Shown in pieces: positions 35,117 through 43,354 of a DNA stretch of 56,657 nt. Location: NCBI RefSeq assembly GCF_025143365.1, contig NZ_JALXPE010000024.1, forward strand, positions 1 to 56,657, written 5' to 3'. Source of the stretch: Microbacterium sp. p3-SID336. Its GTDB lineage: Bacteria > Actinomycetota > Actinomycetes > Actinomycetales > Microbacteriaceae. Position numbers and translations under genes: made by a program. The stretch's first letter is position 1, and each line of letters opens with the position of its first letter. The notes beneath the pieces were generated by a model, which did not search any database, had not been told where the DNA came from, and saw nothing but the letters and a program-made list of their open reading frames with translations.

Positions 35117-36481
35117 TCAGCCGATGCGGATGAGCTTCTTGTTCACGAACTCGTCGGCGGCCAGGTGACCGAGCTCCCGTGCCGTGCCGCTGCGCTTGAT
35201 GCCGCCGAAGGGCAGCTCCGGGCTGTCGGCGAGCACGAGGTTCACGTAGACCATGCCGGCCTCGATGCGGTCGGCCACCCGCTCCGCCTGCGCCTCGTCC
35301 GTCGTGAAGACGTAGGAGCCCAGGCCGAACGTGGTGTCGTTCGCGAGCGCCACCGCCGCGTCCTCGTCGGCCACGCGGTACACGACCGCGGCAGGCCCGA
35401 ACAGCTCCTCGCGGTAGACGTCCATCTCCGGGGTCACGTCGGCGAGCACGGTCGGCGCGAAGAACGCCCTGTCGCGCGTCCCGCCCGTGAGCAGGGTGGC
35501 GCCCTGAGCCACGGCCGTGTCGATCTGCTTCTGCAGGTTCTCCGCGGCCGCCTCGGACGACACCGGCCCGAGGACCGTGTCGTCGAGCGTGGGGTCGGTC
35601 GCCTCGACCGCTGCCATCGCAGCCGTGAACTTCTCCACGAACGCGTCGTACAGCTCGTCGACGATGATGAAGCGCTTGGCGCCGTTGCACGCCTGACCGT
35701 TGTTGTCGAGGCGCGCGTCCACCCCCGCCTGCACCGTGGCGTCGAGGTCGTCGGTGGACAGCACGATGAACGGGTCGGAGCCGCCCAGCTCGAGCGCCAC
35801 CTTCTTCAGGTTGCGGCCGGCGACCTCGGCGACGGCCGCACCGGCGCGCTCGGACCCCGTGAGGGAGACGCCCTGCACGCGCGGGTCGGCGATCATCGCC
35901 GCGATCTGGTCGTTCGTCGCGAGCACGTTCTGATACGCGCCCTTCGGGAACCCGGCGTCGTGGTAGATCGCCTCGATCGCCGTCGACGACTCGGGGCACT
36001 GCGGCGCCGGCTTGAGCAGGATCGTGTTGCCGACGATCAGGTTCGGCGCCGCGAAACGGACGATCTGGTACGCCGGGAAGTTCCACGGCATGATGCCCAC
36101 GAGCGGCCCCAGCGAGGAGCGGCGGATGATCGCCGACCCCTCGCCGAGGATCTTGATGGGCTGGTCGGCCATGATGTCCTCGGCCTGGTCCGCGTAGTAC
36201 TCGGCGATGTCCGCGGCGAAGTCGACCTCGCCGAGGGCGGCCTCCCGAGGCTTGCCCATCTCGCGCACGAACACGTCGGCGAGTTCCTCGCGACGCTCAC
36301 GGTGCAGCTCGGCCGCACGGCGCAGCAGCGCGGCGCGCTCGGCCACCGTGGTCGCGCGCGACCACTCGCGGTGGGCGGTGTCGGCGGCCGCGACCGCCTC
36401 CTCGATCTGCGCGTCCGTGAACGTGTCGTACGCGGCCAGGGTCTCGCCGGTGGCGGGGTTGACGACGGCGTAGTCGGTCAT
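35117..36481 (-). CDS. Aldehyde dehydrogenase, succinate-semialdehyde dehydrogenase-like (Sad/YneI type)
   Basis: This 454-residue enzyme has the ALDH set: MPWNFPAYQIVRFAAPNLIVGN, catalytic Glu in LELGGSDPFIV, and catalytic Cys in NNGQACNGAKRFII. SDPFIVL and AKRFII resemble Sad (YneI), the NAD-dependent succinate-semialdehyde dehydrogenase. It is 25 bases after the other ALDH gene, last in the putrescine operon. With two ALDHs here, one probably oxidises 4-aminobutanal to GABA and the other succinate semialdehyde to succinate; which does which I cannot tell. Confidence 0.88.
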   Translation of the reverse strand: MTDYAVVNPATGETLAAYDTFTDAQIEEAVAAADTAHREWSRATTVAERAALLRRAAELHRERREELADVFVREMGKPREAALGEVDFAADIAEYYADQAEDIMADQPIKILGEGSAIIRRSSLGPLVGIMPWNFPAYQIVRFAAPNLIVGNTILLKPAPQCPESSTAIEAIYHDAGFPKGAYQNVLATNDQIAAMIADPRVQGVSLTGSERAGAAVAEVAGRNLKKVALELGGSDPFIVLSTDDLDATVQAGVDARLDNNGQACNGAKRFIIVDELYDAFVEKFTAAMAAVEATDPTLDDTVLGPVSSEAAAENLQKQIDTAVAQGATLLTGGTRDRAFFAPTVLADVTPEMDVYREELFGPAAVVYRVADEDAAVALANDTTFGLGSYVFTTDEAQAERVADRIEAGMVYVNLVLADSPELPFGGIKRSGTARELGHLAADEFVNKKLIRIG

Positions 36482-36506
36482 GTCTGCTCCTCCTCTTGCC
36501 GCCCGG

Positions 36507-37973
36507 TCAGGAGACCGGGATCAGCGTGTACTTGGTGGACAGGTACTCGTGGATGCCCTCGAAGCCGCCCTCGCGGCCGACGCCGGACTGCTTGACGCCG
36601 CCGAAGGGAGCCGCCGCGTTGGAGACGACGCCCACGTTGAGACCCATCATGCCGGTCTCCAGCGCGTCGATCATCCGCTGCCCGCGCTGCAGGTTCTCGG
36701 TGAAGACGTACGACACGAGCCCGTACTCGGTGTCGTTCGCGAGGCGCACCGCCTCCTCCTCGGTCTCGAACGTGGCGATCGCGAGGACCGGGCCGAAGAT
36801 CTCCTCGCGGAGGATCGCGGACCCGGGGACGACATCGGTGAGGACGGTGGGCTCGTAGAACGTGCCGGTGCCCTCGACGGCCTTGCCGCCCGCGAGCAGG
36901 GTCGCACCGCGCTCGACGGCGTCGTCCACGAGCTCCCCGGCCTTGGCCACCGCATCCTCGTCGATGAGCGGGCCGATCGCCACGCCCTCCTCGGTACCGC
37001 GGCCGATCTTCATGCCGTTGACGCGCTCGGTCACGCGCTTGGCGAACTCGCCCGCGACGTCCTTGTGCACGATGAAGCGGTTCGCCGCCGTGCACGCCTG
37101 GCCGATGTTGCGGAACTTCGCGGCGAGCGCACCGTCCACGGCCTTGTCCAGATCGGCGTCGTCGAACACGACGAACGGGGCGTTGCCGCCGAGCTCCATC
37201 GACACCCGCAGCACACCCTCGGCGGCCTGGGCGATGAGCTTGCGGCCCACCTCGGTCGAGCCGGTGAACGACAGCTTGCGCAGTCGCGGGTCGGCGATGA
37301 TCGGCGCCGACAGCGCGCTGGACTTGGAGGTCTGCACGACGTTCACGACTCCGGCGGGGAGGCCGGCCTCCTCCAGCAGCTTCGTGAAGTAGATGGTCGT
37401 GAGCGGCGTGAGTGCCGGCGGCTTGATCACCACGGTGCAGCCCGCGGCGAGAGCCGGCGCGATCTTGCGGGTGGCCATCGCGAACGGGAAGTTCCACGGC
37501 GTGACGAAGAACGACGGTCCGACGGGGCGCTGCGACACGACCATGTGGCCGGTGCCCTCGGGGTTGATGCCGTAGCGGCCGCTGATGCGCACGGCCTCCT
37601 CGCTGAACCAGCGCAGGAACTCGCCGCCGTACGCGACCTCACCGCGCGCTTCCGCCAGGGGCTTGCCCATCTCGAGCGTCATCAGCAGCGCCAGATCCTC
37701 CTTGTGCGCCTGCACGAGGTCGAACGCGCGGCGGAGGATCTCGCTGCGGACGCGCGGGGCGGTCGCCGCCCACTCGTCCTGCGCGGCGACGGCCGCGTCC
37801 AGGGCGCGGATGCCGTCGGCCGGGGTCGCGTCGGCGATCGTGCGGATGACCGCACCGGTCGCCGGGTCCTGCACGTCGAAGGTGGCGCCGGTCTCGCCGT
37901 CGATCCACTCACCGCCGATGAAGAGGCCGGTGGGGATGCTGTCGAGGAGTGCCTGCTCAGTCTGGGTGCTCAT
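36507..37973 (-). CDS. Aldehyde dehydrogenase, GabD-like
   Basis: This 488-residue ALDH starts at ATG 37973, overlapping the permease stop codon as ATGA. It has FVTPWNFPFAMATRKIAPALA, catalytic Glu in SMELGGNAPFVVFDDADLD, and catalytic Cys in IGQACTAANRF. Those blocks match GabD-type succinate-semialdehyde dehydrogenases. In this operon it should handle succinate semialdehyde from GabT or 4-aminobutanal from the amine oxidase. The length is standard for the family. Confidence 0.88.
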   Translation of the reverse strand: MSTQTEQALLDSIPTGLFIGGEWIDGETGATFDVQDPATGAVIRTIADATPADGIRALDAAVAAQDEWAATAPRVRSEILRRAFDLVQAHKEDLALLMTLEMGKPLAEARGEVAYGGEFLRWFSEEAVRISGRYGINPEGTGHMVVSQRPVGPSFFVTPWNFPFAMATRKIAPALAAGCTVVIKPPALTPLTTIYFTKLLEEAGLPAGVVNVVQTSKSSALSAPIIADPRLRKLSFTGSTEVGRKLIAQAAEGVLRVSMELGGNAPFVVFDDADLDKAVDGALAAKFRNIGQACTAANRFIVHKDVAGEFAKRVTERVNGMKIGRGTEEGVAIGPLIDEDAVAKAGELVDDAVERGATLLAGGKAVEGTGTFYEPTVLTDVVPGSAILREEIFGPVLAIATFETEEEAVRLANDTEYGLVSYVFTENLQRGQRMIDALETGMMGLNVGVVSNAAAPFGGVKQSGVGREGGFEGIHEYLSTKYTLIPVS

Positions 37974-39541
37974 GAGTTCTCTTTCTGTGCGGGGGTCGTG
38001 GGGCGTCGACGGCTGGGGGGCGCGTCGAGGCCGAGGGTCTGGCCGCGGAAGAAGGCCGGGCGGCGGATGGCGTTCCAGATCATCACGGCGACGCCCACCA
38101 CGATGATGAGGATGCCGAGGATGAACACGATCCCGATGCCGCCGATCTCCGAGCCGGAGCCGTACGCCGGGTCCATGGAGTCGATCAGGGTCGTGAAGAA
38201 GAGGACGGCGAGGATCAGGCCGCCCACCAGGGGGAACAGGAACGTGAAGAAGAAGTTCCTGGTCGAGTCGAACCACTGCTTGCGGAAGTACCACACGCAC
38301 GCGAACGCCGTGATGCCGTAGTAGAAGCAGATCATCATGCCGAGCGTGAGGATCGTGTCCCACAGGGTGTCCTCGCTGACCACGCGCATGACGGCGTAGA
38401 ACGCGGAGGCCACGATCGCCGACACGATGGTCGCGTAGCCCGGCGTGAAGAACCGCGGGCTGACCTTCGCGAACGACTTCGGCAGCGCGCCGTAGTGGCC
38501 CATCGCCAGCAGCGTGCGCGCCGGGCCGACGAAGGTCGACTGCAGCGACGAGGCCGAGCTGGTCAGCACCGCGAGCGACACGAGGAACGCGAGCGGGCCG
38601 AGGATCGGGCCGGACAGGAAGAAGAACACGTTCTCCTGGATGTCTTCGTTGCCGAGGCCCAGCTCGCCCGTGCCGACGCCCGCGAACATGATCATCGCGA
38701 CCGCGAGCAGCAGGTACAGCGACACGATCGTGAGCACCGTGACGGTCGCCGCGCGGCCCGGCGTCTTCTCCGGGTCCTTCGTCTCCTCGTTCATGGTGAG
38801 GGTGACGTCCCAGCCCCAGAAGATGAAGATCGACAGCGACAGTCCCGCCGCGACGGCGCTGAACGACGAGATCGCGAACGGGTTGAACCAGTTCAGGTCG
38901 AACGGCTGGTAGTCGAAGCCGTTGCCGCTCACCGCCTGGGTGATGGCGGCGACCGCGAAGAACACCAGCACGAGGATCTGGAAGCCGACGAGCCAGTACT
39001 GCAGCTTCTGCGTCGTCTGCATGTCCCGGTAGGACACCCAGGTCGCGCCGAGCATGAACAGCAGGCACACGCCGATGTTGATCCAGGTGACCCCGGCGAG
39101 GTCGGCGATCTCGGGGTTGCCCGTGATCTGCGAGAGCAGCAGGAACAGGAAGTCCACTGCCACGCCCGCGAGGTTGGACAGCACGAGGATCGTCGCCACG
39201 ACCAGGCCCCAGCCGGCCATCCAGCCGACCCAGGGTCCGAACGCGCGGGCCGCCCAGGTGAACGAGGTCCCGGAGTCGGGCATACGGTTGTTGAGCTCGC
39301 GGTAGCCGAAGGCGACCAGCAGCATCGGGATGAACCCGACCAGGATGATCGCCGGGATCTGCGCGCCCACCTCGGACGCGGTCGGGCCGACCGCCGCCGT
39401 GAAGGTGTAGGCGGGGGCGATGCACGAGATGCCGATCACGACGGCGCCGATCAGGCCGACGGTGCCGGCGGAGAGGCCCTTCGTGGAGATGCCGGTCGTG
39501 ACGCCGGATGCGGGCTCCGTCGCCCGGTTGGTGCTGCTCAT
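37970..39541 (-). CDS. APC family amino-acid/polyamine permease
   Basis: This 523-residue transporter has twelve or more hydrophobic segments and the APC features SAGTVGLIGAVVIGISCIAPAYT, and PDSGTSFTWAARAFGPWVGWMAGW in TM3. Its start (ATG 39541) overlaps the stop codon of the universal stress protein by one base (TGATG), and its end overlaps the ALDH start. In this setting it is most likely the putrescine or GABA importer of the pathway. The cytoplasmic C-terminus ends in a basic, Pro-rich tail. Confidence 0.88.
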   Translation of the reverse strand: MSSTNRATEPASGVTTGISTKGLSAGTVGLIGAVVIGISCIAPAYTFTAAVGPTASEVGAQIPAIILVGFIPMLLVAFGYRELNNRMPDSGTSFTWAARAFGPWVGWMAGWGLVVATILVLSNLAGVAVDFLFLLLSQITGNPEIADLAGVTWINIGVCLLFMLGATWVSYRDMQTTQKLQYWLVGFQILVLVFFAVAAITQAVSGNGFDYQPFDLNWFNPFAISSFSAVAAGLSLSIFIFWGWDVTLTMNEETKDPEKTPGRAATVTVLTIVSLYLLLAVAMIMFAGVGTGELGLGNEDIQENVFFFLSGPILGPLAFLVSLAVLTSSASSLQSTFVGPARTLLAMGHYGALPKSFAKVSPRFFTPGYATIVSAIVASAFYAVMRVVSEDTLWDTILTLGMMICFYYGITAFACVWYFRKQWFDSTRNFFFTFLFPLVGGLILAVLFFTTLIDSMDPAYGSGSEIGGIGIVFILGILIIVVGVAVMIWNAIRRPAFFRGQTLGLDAPPSRRRPTTPAQKENS

Positions 39542-40425
39542 CAGCGGTCTCCTGCTTCGTTGCGGGTGCGCGGGACGACGATCATGGGAACGGGCAGCTC
39601 GTGCAGCATCTTCGCCGCCGTGGAGCCCAGGAACAGCCGACGGGGCTGCGCCAGCCGGCTGGAGCCGACGAGCACGACCTCGCCGGGAAGGAACGAGAGG
39701 TGGGCGACGGCGTCTTCGACCGTCTCTCCCGGGGCCTCCTCGACGACGGCGCCGAGCCCCTCGGGCAGCGCCTCGGCGGCGACGGCCAGCACGCGGTGCG
39801 CGTGCTCGCTGCCCGCGAGGCGGATCGCGCCCGTGTCGAGACCCGGCGGCACGTCGAACGGCACCAGTGACACGAGCCGCAGCGACACCCCGGCGGCTCC
39901 CGCCAGCGCGACAGCCTGGTCGAGGACGCCCTCCGCGCCGGGCCGGGTGCCCACCGCGACGGTCACCCGGGGAAGCACGTGGTCGTCCTGCTGCGCGATG
40001 CCGGCCGGGGCCAGCGCGACCGGGATGGTCGAGGAGTGCAGCAGCTCGGACGCGACAGTGCCGAGGCGGTGGCGGCCGAACAGCCCGCCGCCCGCCGCGC
40101 CGATCACGATCACGCTCGCGTCGAACTCCTCGCCCGCGGCGACCAGGCCCTCCGCGAACGACTCCGAGAAGCGCACGTGCCCGCTGCGGGTGAGCTCCTG
40201 CGGCAGGCGCACGACCGCGTCCTTCAGCCACTTCCGCGCCTGCGCCCTGATGTGCTCCTCGTACGCGCGCTCCGGGGGGACGGCCGCGCTCCGGGTGCCC
40301 TCGTTCGGCAGCACGATCACGAGGTGCAGCGTGGCGCCGATGCTGCGTGCCAGGCGCGCGCCCAGCGCTGCCGCGTCGGCACCGGCGTCCGTCGCGGTGT
40401 ACCCGACGACGACCGAGCCGGTCAT
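39541..40425 (-). CDS. Universal stress protein, tandem Usp domains
   Basis: The 294-residue protein holds two Usp domains. Each ends in the ATP-binding pattern G-x2-G-x9-G-S/T: GAAGGGLFGRHRLGTVASEL in the first and VGSSRLAQPRRLFLGSTAAKML in the second. It is coupled to genes on both sides by one-base overlaps (TGATG), so it is made with the amine oxidase and permease. It may respond to nucleotides or to the peroxide and aldehyde stress that amine oxidation brings; this is inference. Confidence 0.88.
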   Translation of the reverse strand: MTGSVVVGYTATDAGADAAALGARLARSIGATLHLVIVLPNEGTRSAAVPPERAYEEHIRAQARKWLKDAVVRLPQELTRSGHVRFSESFAEGLVAAGEEFDASVIVIGAAGGGLFGRHRLGTVASELLHSSTIPVALAPAGIAQQDDHVLPRVTVAVGTRPGAEGVLDQAVALAGAAGVSLRLVSLVPFDVPPGLDTGAIRLAGSEHAHRVLAVAAEALPEGLGAVVEEAPGETVEDAVAHLSFLPGEVVLVGSSRLAQPRRLFLGSTAAKMLHELPVPMIVVPRTRNEAGDR

Positions 40426-41807
40426 CAGCTGCCGCTCTCGGAGGACGTGGCCTCGCGGCTGGCGTCGACGATGTTCGCCGCGGCGAGGCGGCCCATGCGG
40501 ATCGCGCCGTCGACGTGCTGGTACCCGGCGCCCGCCATGTCGCTGCACGCGAAGTGGATGGGACCGACCGGGGTGCGCAGGTCGGCGCCGTAGCGGTGCA
40601 GCCCGCCGAGGTCGAAGCTCGCGGCGTACGCCCCGCGCGTCCACTCCTCGGAGCCCCAGTCGCTCTCGTAGTACACGACCGGGTTCTTGGCCTCGGGGCC
40701 GTAGTAGTGCGACAGGGACTCCAGGATGCGCTCCTTGCGCTCCTCCGCGGAGAGCTCGAACACGCCGTCGGCGTTCGCGTCGGACACGAAGCCGACCAGG
40801 GTGCCGCGCTCGTCGCCGTGGTTGGAGTTGTCGTACGCCTCGTGCGACAGCTCGTACGGGCTGAACGCGGTGCCGCTGAGGCCCTGCTCGCGCCAGAACG
40901 GCCGGTCGTACACGGCGTGCACCTTGATGACGAAGCCCATCGACAGGTGCTGGTGCAGCTGGTGCTGCCGGCGGGGCAGCGGCGGGACGAACGAGATGCG
41001 GCTGTACAGCACCGGCGCGTGCGCGAGGATCGCGTAGCGAGCGCGGACCGTGAGCTCGTCGGTGGTCGCGACGACACCGGAGTCGGACCACTCCAGGGTG
41101 CGCACGGGCTGGTTCAGCAGCACGTCCTCGCCCAGGCGCTCGGCGAGGCGCAGCGGCACCTGCTGGAGACCGCCCACCACGCGCTTGTCGAGGATGAAGT
41201 CCGCGTCGACGAGGTTCGAGTAGGAGCCGGCGGAGGCGGCCATCAGCAGCGACTGCAGCAGCGAGAACGCGTGCGTCGGCTTGGTGAGCATCGCCGAGCC
41301 GGTCGCGAAGGCGAGGTTGCGCACGGCCTCGTCGTCGTCGGTCTGCGAGCGCAGCCAGGCATCCCACGAGATGGAGTCCCACTCGGCGGCGTTCGGGTGC
41401 TCCCAGGGCTTGTCGGGGTCGATCTCCGCGACCAGGGCGTCGAGGATGCCGGTGATGCGGGCGATCACGGCTTCCGTCTCCGGCGACACGGGGAACATCT
41501 CGCCGGTGAAGCGGTGCGCCTTCCCGTCCGGGCCCACGTAGACGCTGTCGCCCTCGCGATAGCGGCTGTAGGTCTCCAGACCCAGCTCCTCGATCGTGTC
41601 CTTCAGCGCGTCCTGGTCGGGCGAGACCCACTGGCCGCCGATCTCGAGCATCGCGCCGTCGATCACGTCGGTCCACAGGCGTCCACCCACGCGGTCGCGC
41701 GCCTCCAGCACGGCGACGGACAGGCCGGCCTTGCGCAGGTCGTTGGCGGCCGTGAGCCCGGCGGCACCGGCGCCCACGATCAGCACGTCTCTCGTGATCT
41801 CAGCCAT
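40425..41807 (-). CDS. Flavin-dependent monoamine/putrescine oxidase
   Basis: This 460-residue flavoprotein has the N-terminal FAD motif VLIVGAGAAGLTAANDL and the amine oxidase block VLEARDRVGGRLWTD, followed by EIGGQWVSPDQ. The C-terminal FAD-binding part is GAGYQHVDGAIRMGRLAAANI. It is most like actinobacterial putrescine oxidase, which makes 4-aminobutanal, ammonia and H2O2 from putrescine; the permease and GABA genes around it support that. ATG 41807 has AAGGAG at the right distance; an upstream TTG is less likely. A strong palindrome lies between it and gabT. Confidence 0.88.
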   Translation of the reverse strand: MAEITRDVLIVGAGAAGLTAANDLRKAGLSVAVLEARDRVGGRLWTDVIDGAMLEIGGQWVSPDQDALKDTIEELGLETYSRYREGDSVYVGPDGKAHRFTGEMFPVSPETEAVIARITGILDALVAEIDPDKPWEHPNAAEWDSISWDAWLRSQTDDDEAVRNLAFATGSAMLTKPTHAFSLLQSLLMAASAGSYSNLVDADFILDKRVVGGLQQVPLRLAERLGEDVLLNQPVRTLEWSDSGVVATTDELTVRARYAILAHAPVLYSRISFVPPLPRRQHQLHQHLSMGFVIKVHAVYDRPFWREQGLSGTAFSPYELSHEAYDNSNHGDERGTLVGFVSDANADGVFELSAEERKERILESLSHYYGPEAKNPVVYYESDWGSEEWTRGAYAASFDLGGLHRYGADLRTPVGPIHFACSDMAGAGYQHVDGAIRMGRLAAANIVDASREATSSESGS

Positions 41808-41847
41808 CTGCAACTCCTTCGTCGTCGGGGGAAGCGGGGAGGAAGTA

Positions 41848-41889
41848 CCGGTCGCGACCCGAAATCCCCCGATCCGGGGTCGCGACCGG
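41848..41889 (-). terminator. Long GC-rich inverted repeat between gabT and the amine oxidase gene
   Basis: CCGGTCGCGACCC (41848-41860) and its exact complement (41877-41889) form a 13-bp stem with a 16-base loop, 8 bases past the gabT stop codon. There is no T run. It could partly terminate or stabilise the gabT message. Confidence 0.55.
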
Positions 41890-41897
41890 ACAGGGTG

Positions 41898-43259
41898 TCA
41901 GGCGGCGGCGAGCGCCTGCGCGACGATGTCGAGGCCCTCGTTCAGCAGGTCGTCGCCGATCGAGAGCGGCGGCAGGAACCGGATGACGTTGCCGTACGTG
42001 CCGCAGGTGAGCACGATCACGCCCTGAGCGATGCAGGCCTTGGCGACCGCGGCGGTCAGTGCGGCGTCGGGTGCCTTGGTCTCCGGGTCGACGAACTCCG
42101 CGGCGATCATCGCGCCATGGCCGCGCACGTCGCCGACGCGGGGGTCCTCAGCCTGGATCGCGGTGAGGCGTGCGGTGAGGATCTCGCCGATCTCGGCGGC
42201 GCGCTCGATCAGGCCGTCGTTCTCGAACACGTCGATCGCGGCGAGGGCGGCGGCGCACGCGATGGGGTTGCCGCCGTAGGTACCGCCGAGGCCGCCCGAG
42301 TGCGAGGCGTCCATGATCTCGGCGCGGCCGGTGACCGCCGCGAGCGGAAGGCCGCCCGCGATGCCCTTGGCCGTGGTGATGAGGTCGGGCTCGATGCCGA
42401 ACAGCTCGCTGGCGAACATGCGGCCCGTGCGGGCGAAGCCGGTCTGCACCTCGTCGGCGATGAACACGACGCCGTTCGCGTGGCACCAGTCGACGATCGC
42501 GGGGAGGAAGCCCTCGGCCGGGACGATGAAGCCGCCCTCGCCCTGGATGGGCTCGATGATGACGGCGGCGAGGTTGTCGGCGCCGATCTGCTTCTCGAGC
42601 TGCAGGATCACGCGGGCAGCGGCCTCCGGTCCGGCGAGACCGTCGCGGAACGGGTAGGACATCGGGGCGCGGTAGACCTCGGGCGCGAACGGCCCGAAGC
42701 CGCTCTTGTACGGCATCGACTTGGCGGTCAGTGCCATCGTGAGGTTGGTGCGGCCGTGGTAACCGTGGTCGAAGGCGACGACAGCCTGTCGGCCGGTGTG
42801 CTTGCGCGCGATCTTGATGGCGTTCTCGACGGCCTCGGCGCCCGAGTTGAACAGCGCGCTCTTCTTCGCGAAGTCGCCGGGGGTGACCCGGTTGAGCGCC
42901 TCGGCCACGCCGACGTACGACTCGTACGGCGAGATCATGAAGCAGGTGTGCGTGAACTGCGCGGCCTGGGCGGCGACGGCCGCGGCGACCTTCGGGTGCG
43001 CGTTGCCGACGGTGGTCACCGCGATGCCCGAGCCGAGGTCGATGAGCGAGTTGCCGTCCGCGTCGACGACCACTCCCCCGCCTGCGGCGACGGCGGCGAC
43101 CGGCACCGTGTGGCCGACGCCGGCGGCGACCGCGTCCGCCTTGCGCGCGAGGATCTCGGCCGAGCGCGGCCCGGGGAGGTCCGTGACGAGGCGACGCTCC
43201 TGCGGGAGGTCGGGTCCGCCGAGGGGGGCTGCGGGGGCTGCGGTGTCGAGGAGTGCCAT
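41898..43259 (-). CDS. gabT: 4-aminobutyrate aminotransferase
   Basis: This 453-residue class III PLP aminotransferase has the GabT markers: SGAEAVENAIKIARKHTGR, AFDHGYHGRTNLTMALT, the PLP Asp region VVFIADEVQTGFARTG, and the Schiff-base lysine in ITTAKGIAGGLPL. It moves the amino group of GABA to 2-oxoglutarate, giving succinate semialdehyde for the ALDHs in the same operon. I chose ATG 43259 (MALLDTAAPAAP) as the start; the frame extends 36 bases further to another ATG. It is divergent from the PucR gene. Confidence 0.92.
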   Translation of the reverse strand: MALLDTAAPAAPLGGPDLPQERRLVTDLPGPRSAEILARKADAVAAGVGHTVPVAAVAAGGGVVVDADGNSLIDLGSGIAVTTVGNAHPKVAAAVAAQAAQFTHTCFMISPYESYVGVAEALNRVTPGDFAKKSALFNSGAEAVENAIKIARKHTGRQAVVAFDHGYHGRTNLTMALTAKSMPYKSGFGPFAPEVYRAPMSYPFRDGLAGPEAAARVILQLEKQIGADNLAAVIIEPIQGEGGFIVPAEGFLPAIVDWCHANGVVFIADEVQTGFARTGRMFASELFGIEPDLITTAKGIAGGLPLAAVTGRAEIMDASHSGGLGGTYGGNPIACAAALAAIDVFENDGLIERAAEIGEILTARLTAIQAEDPRVGDVRGHGAMIAAEFVDPETKAPDAALTAAVAKACIAQGVIVLTCGTYGNVIRFLPPLSIGDDLLNEGLDIVAQALAAA

Positions 43260-43354
43260 GCTCGCGAGCGTACGGCCGGTGCGCGGCGGTCGCATTCGCC
43301 CAGTCGTACAATCTGATGAGCGGATTCACCGGACTGTACAGAGCGGAGGCGTCG

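Noticed and set aside
36507..39425. Very long open frame covering the ALDH gene and most of the permease gene
   Set aside because: The upstream part is Arg/Pro/Gly-rich out-of-frame reading of the APC permease. The real ALDH start is the ATG at 37973 overlapping the permease stop codon.
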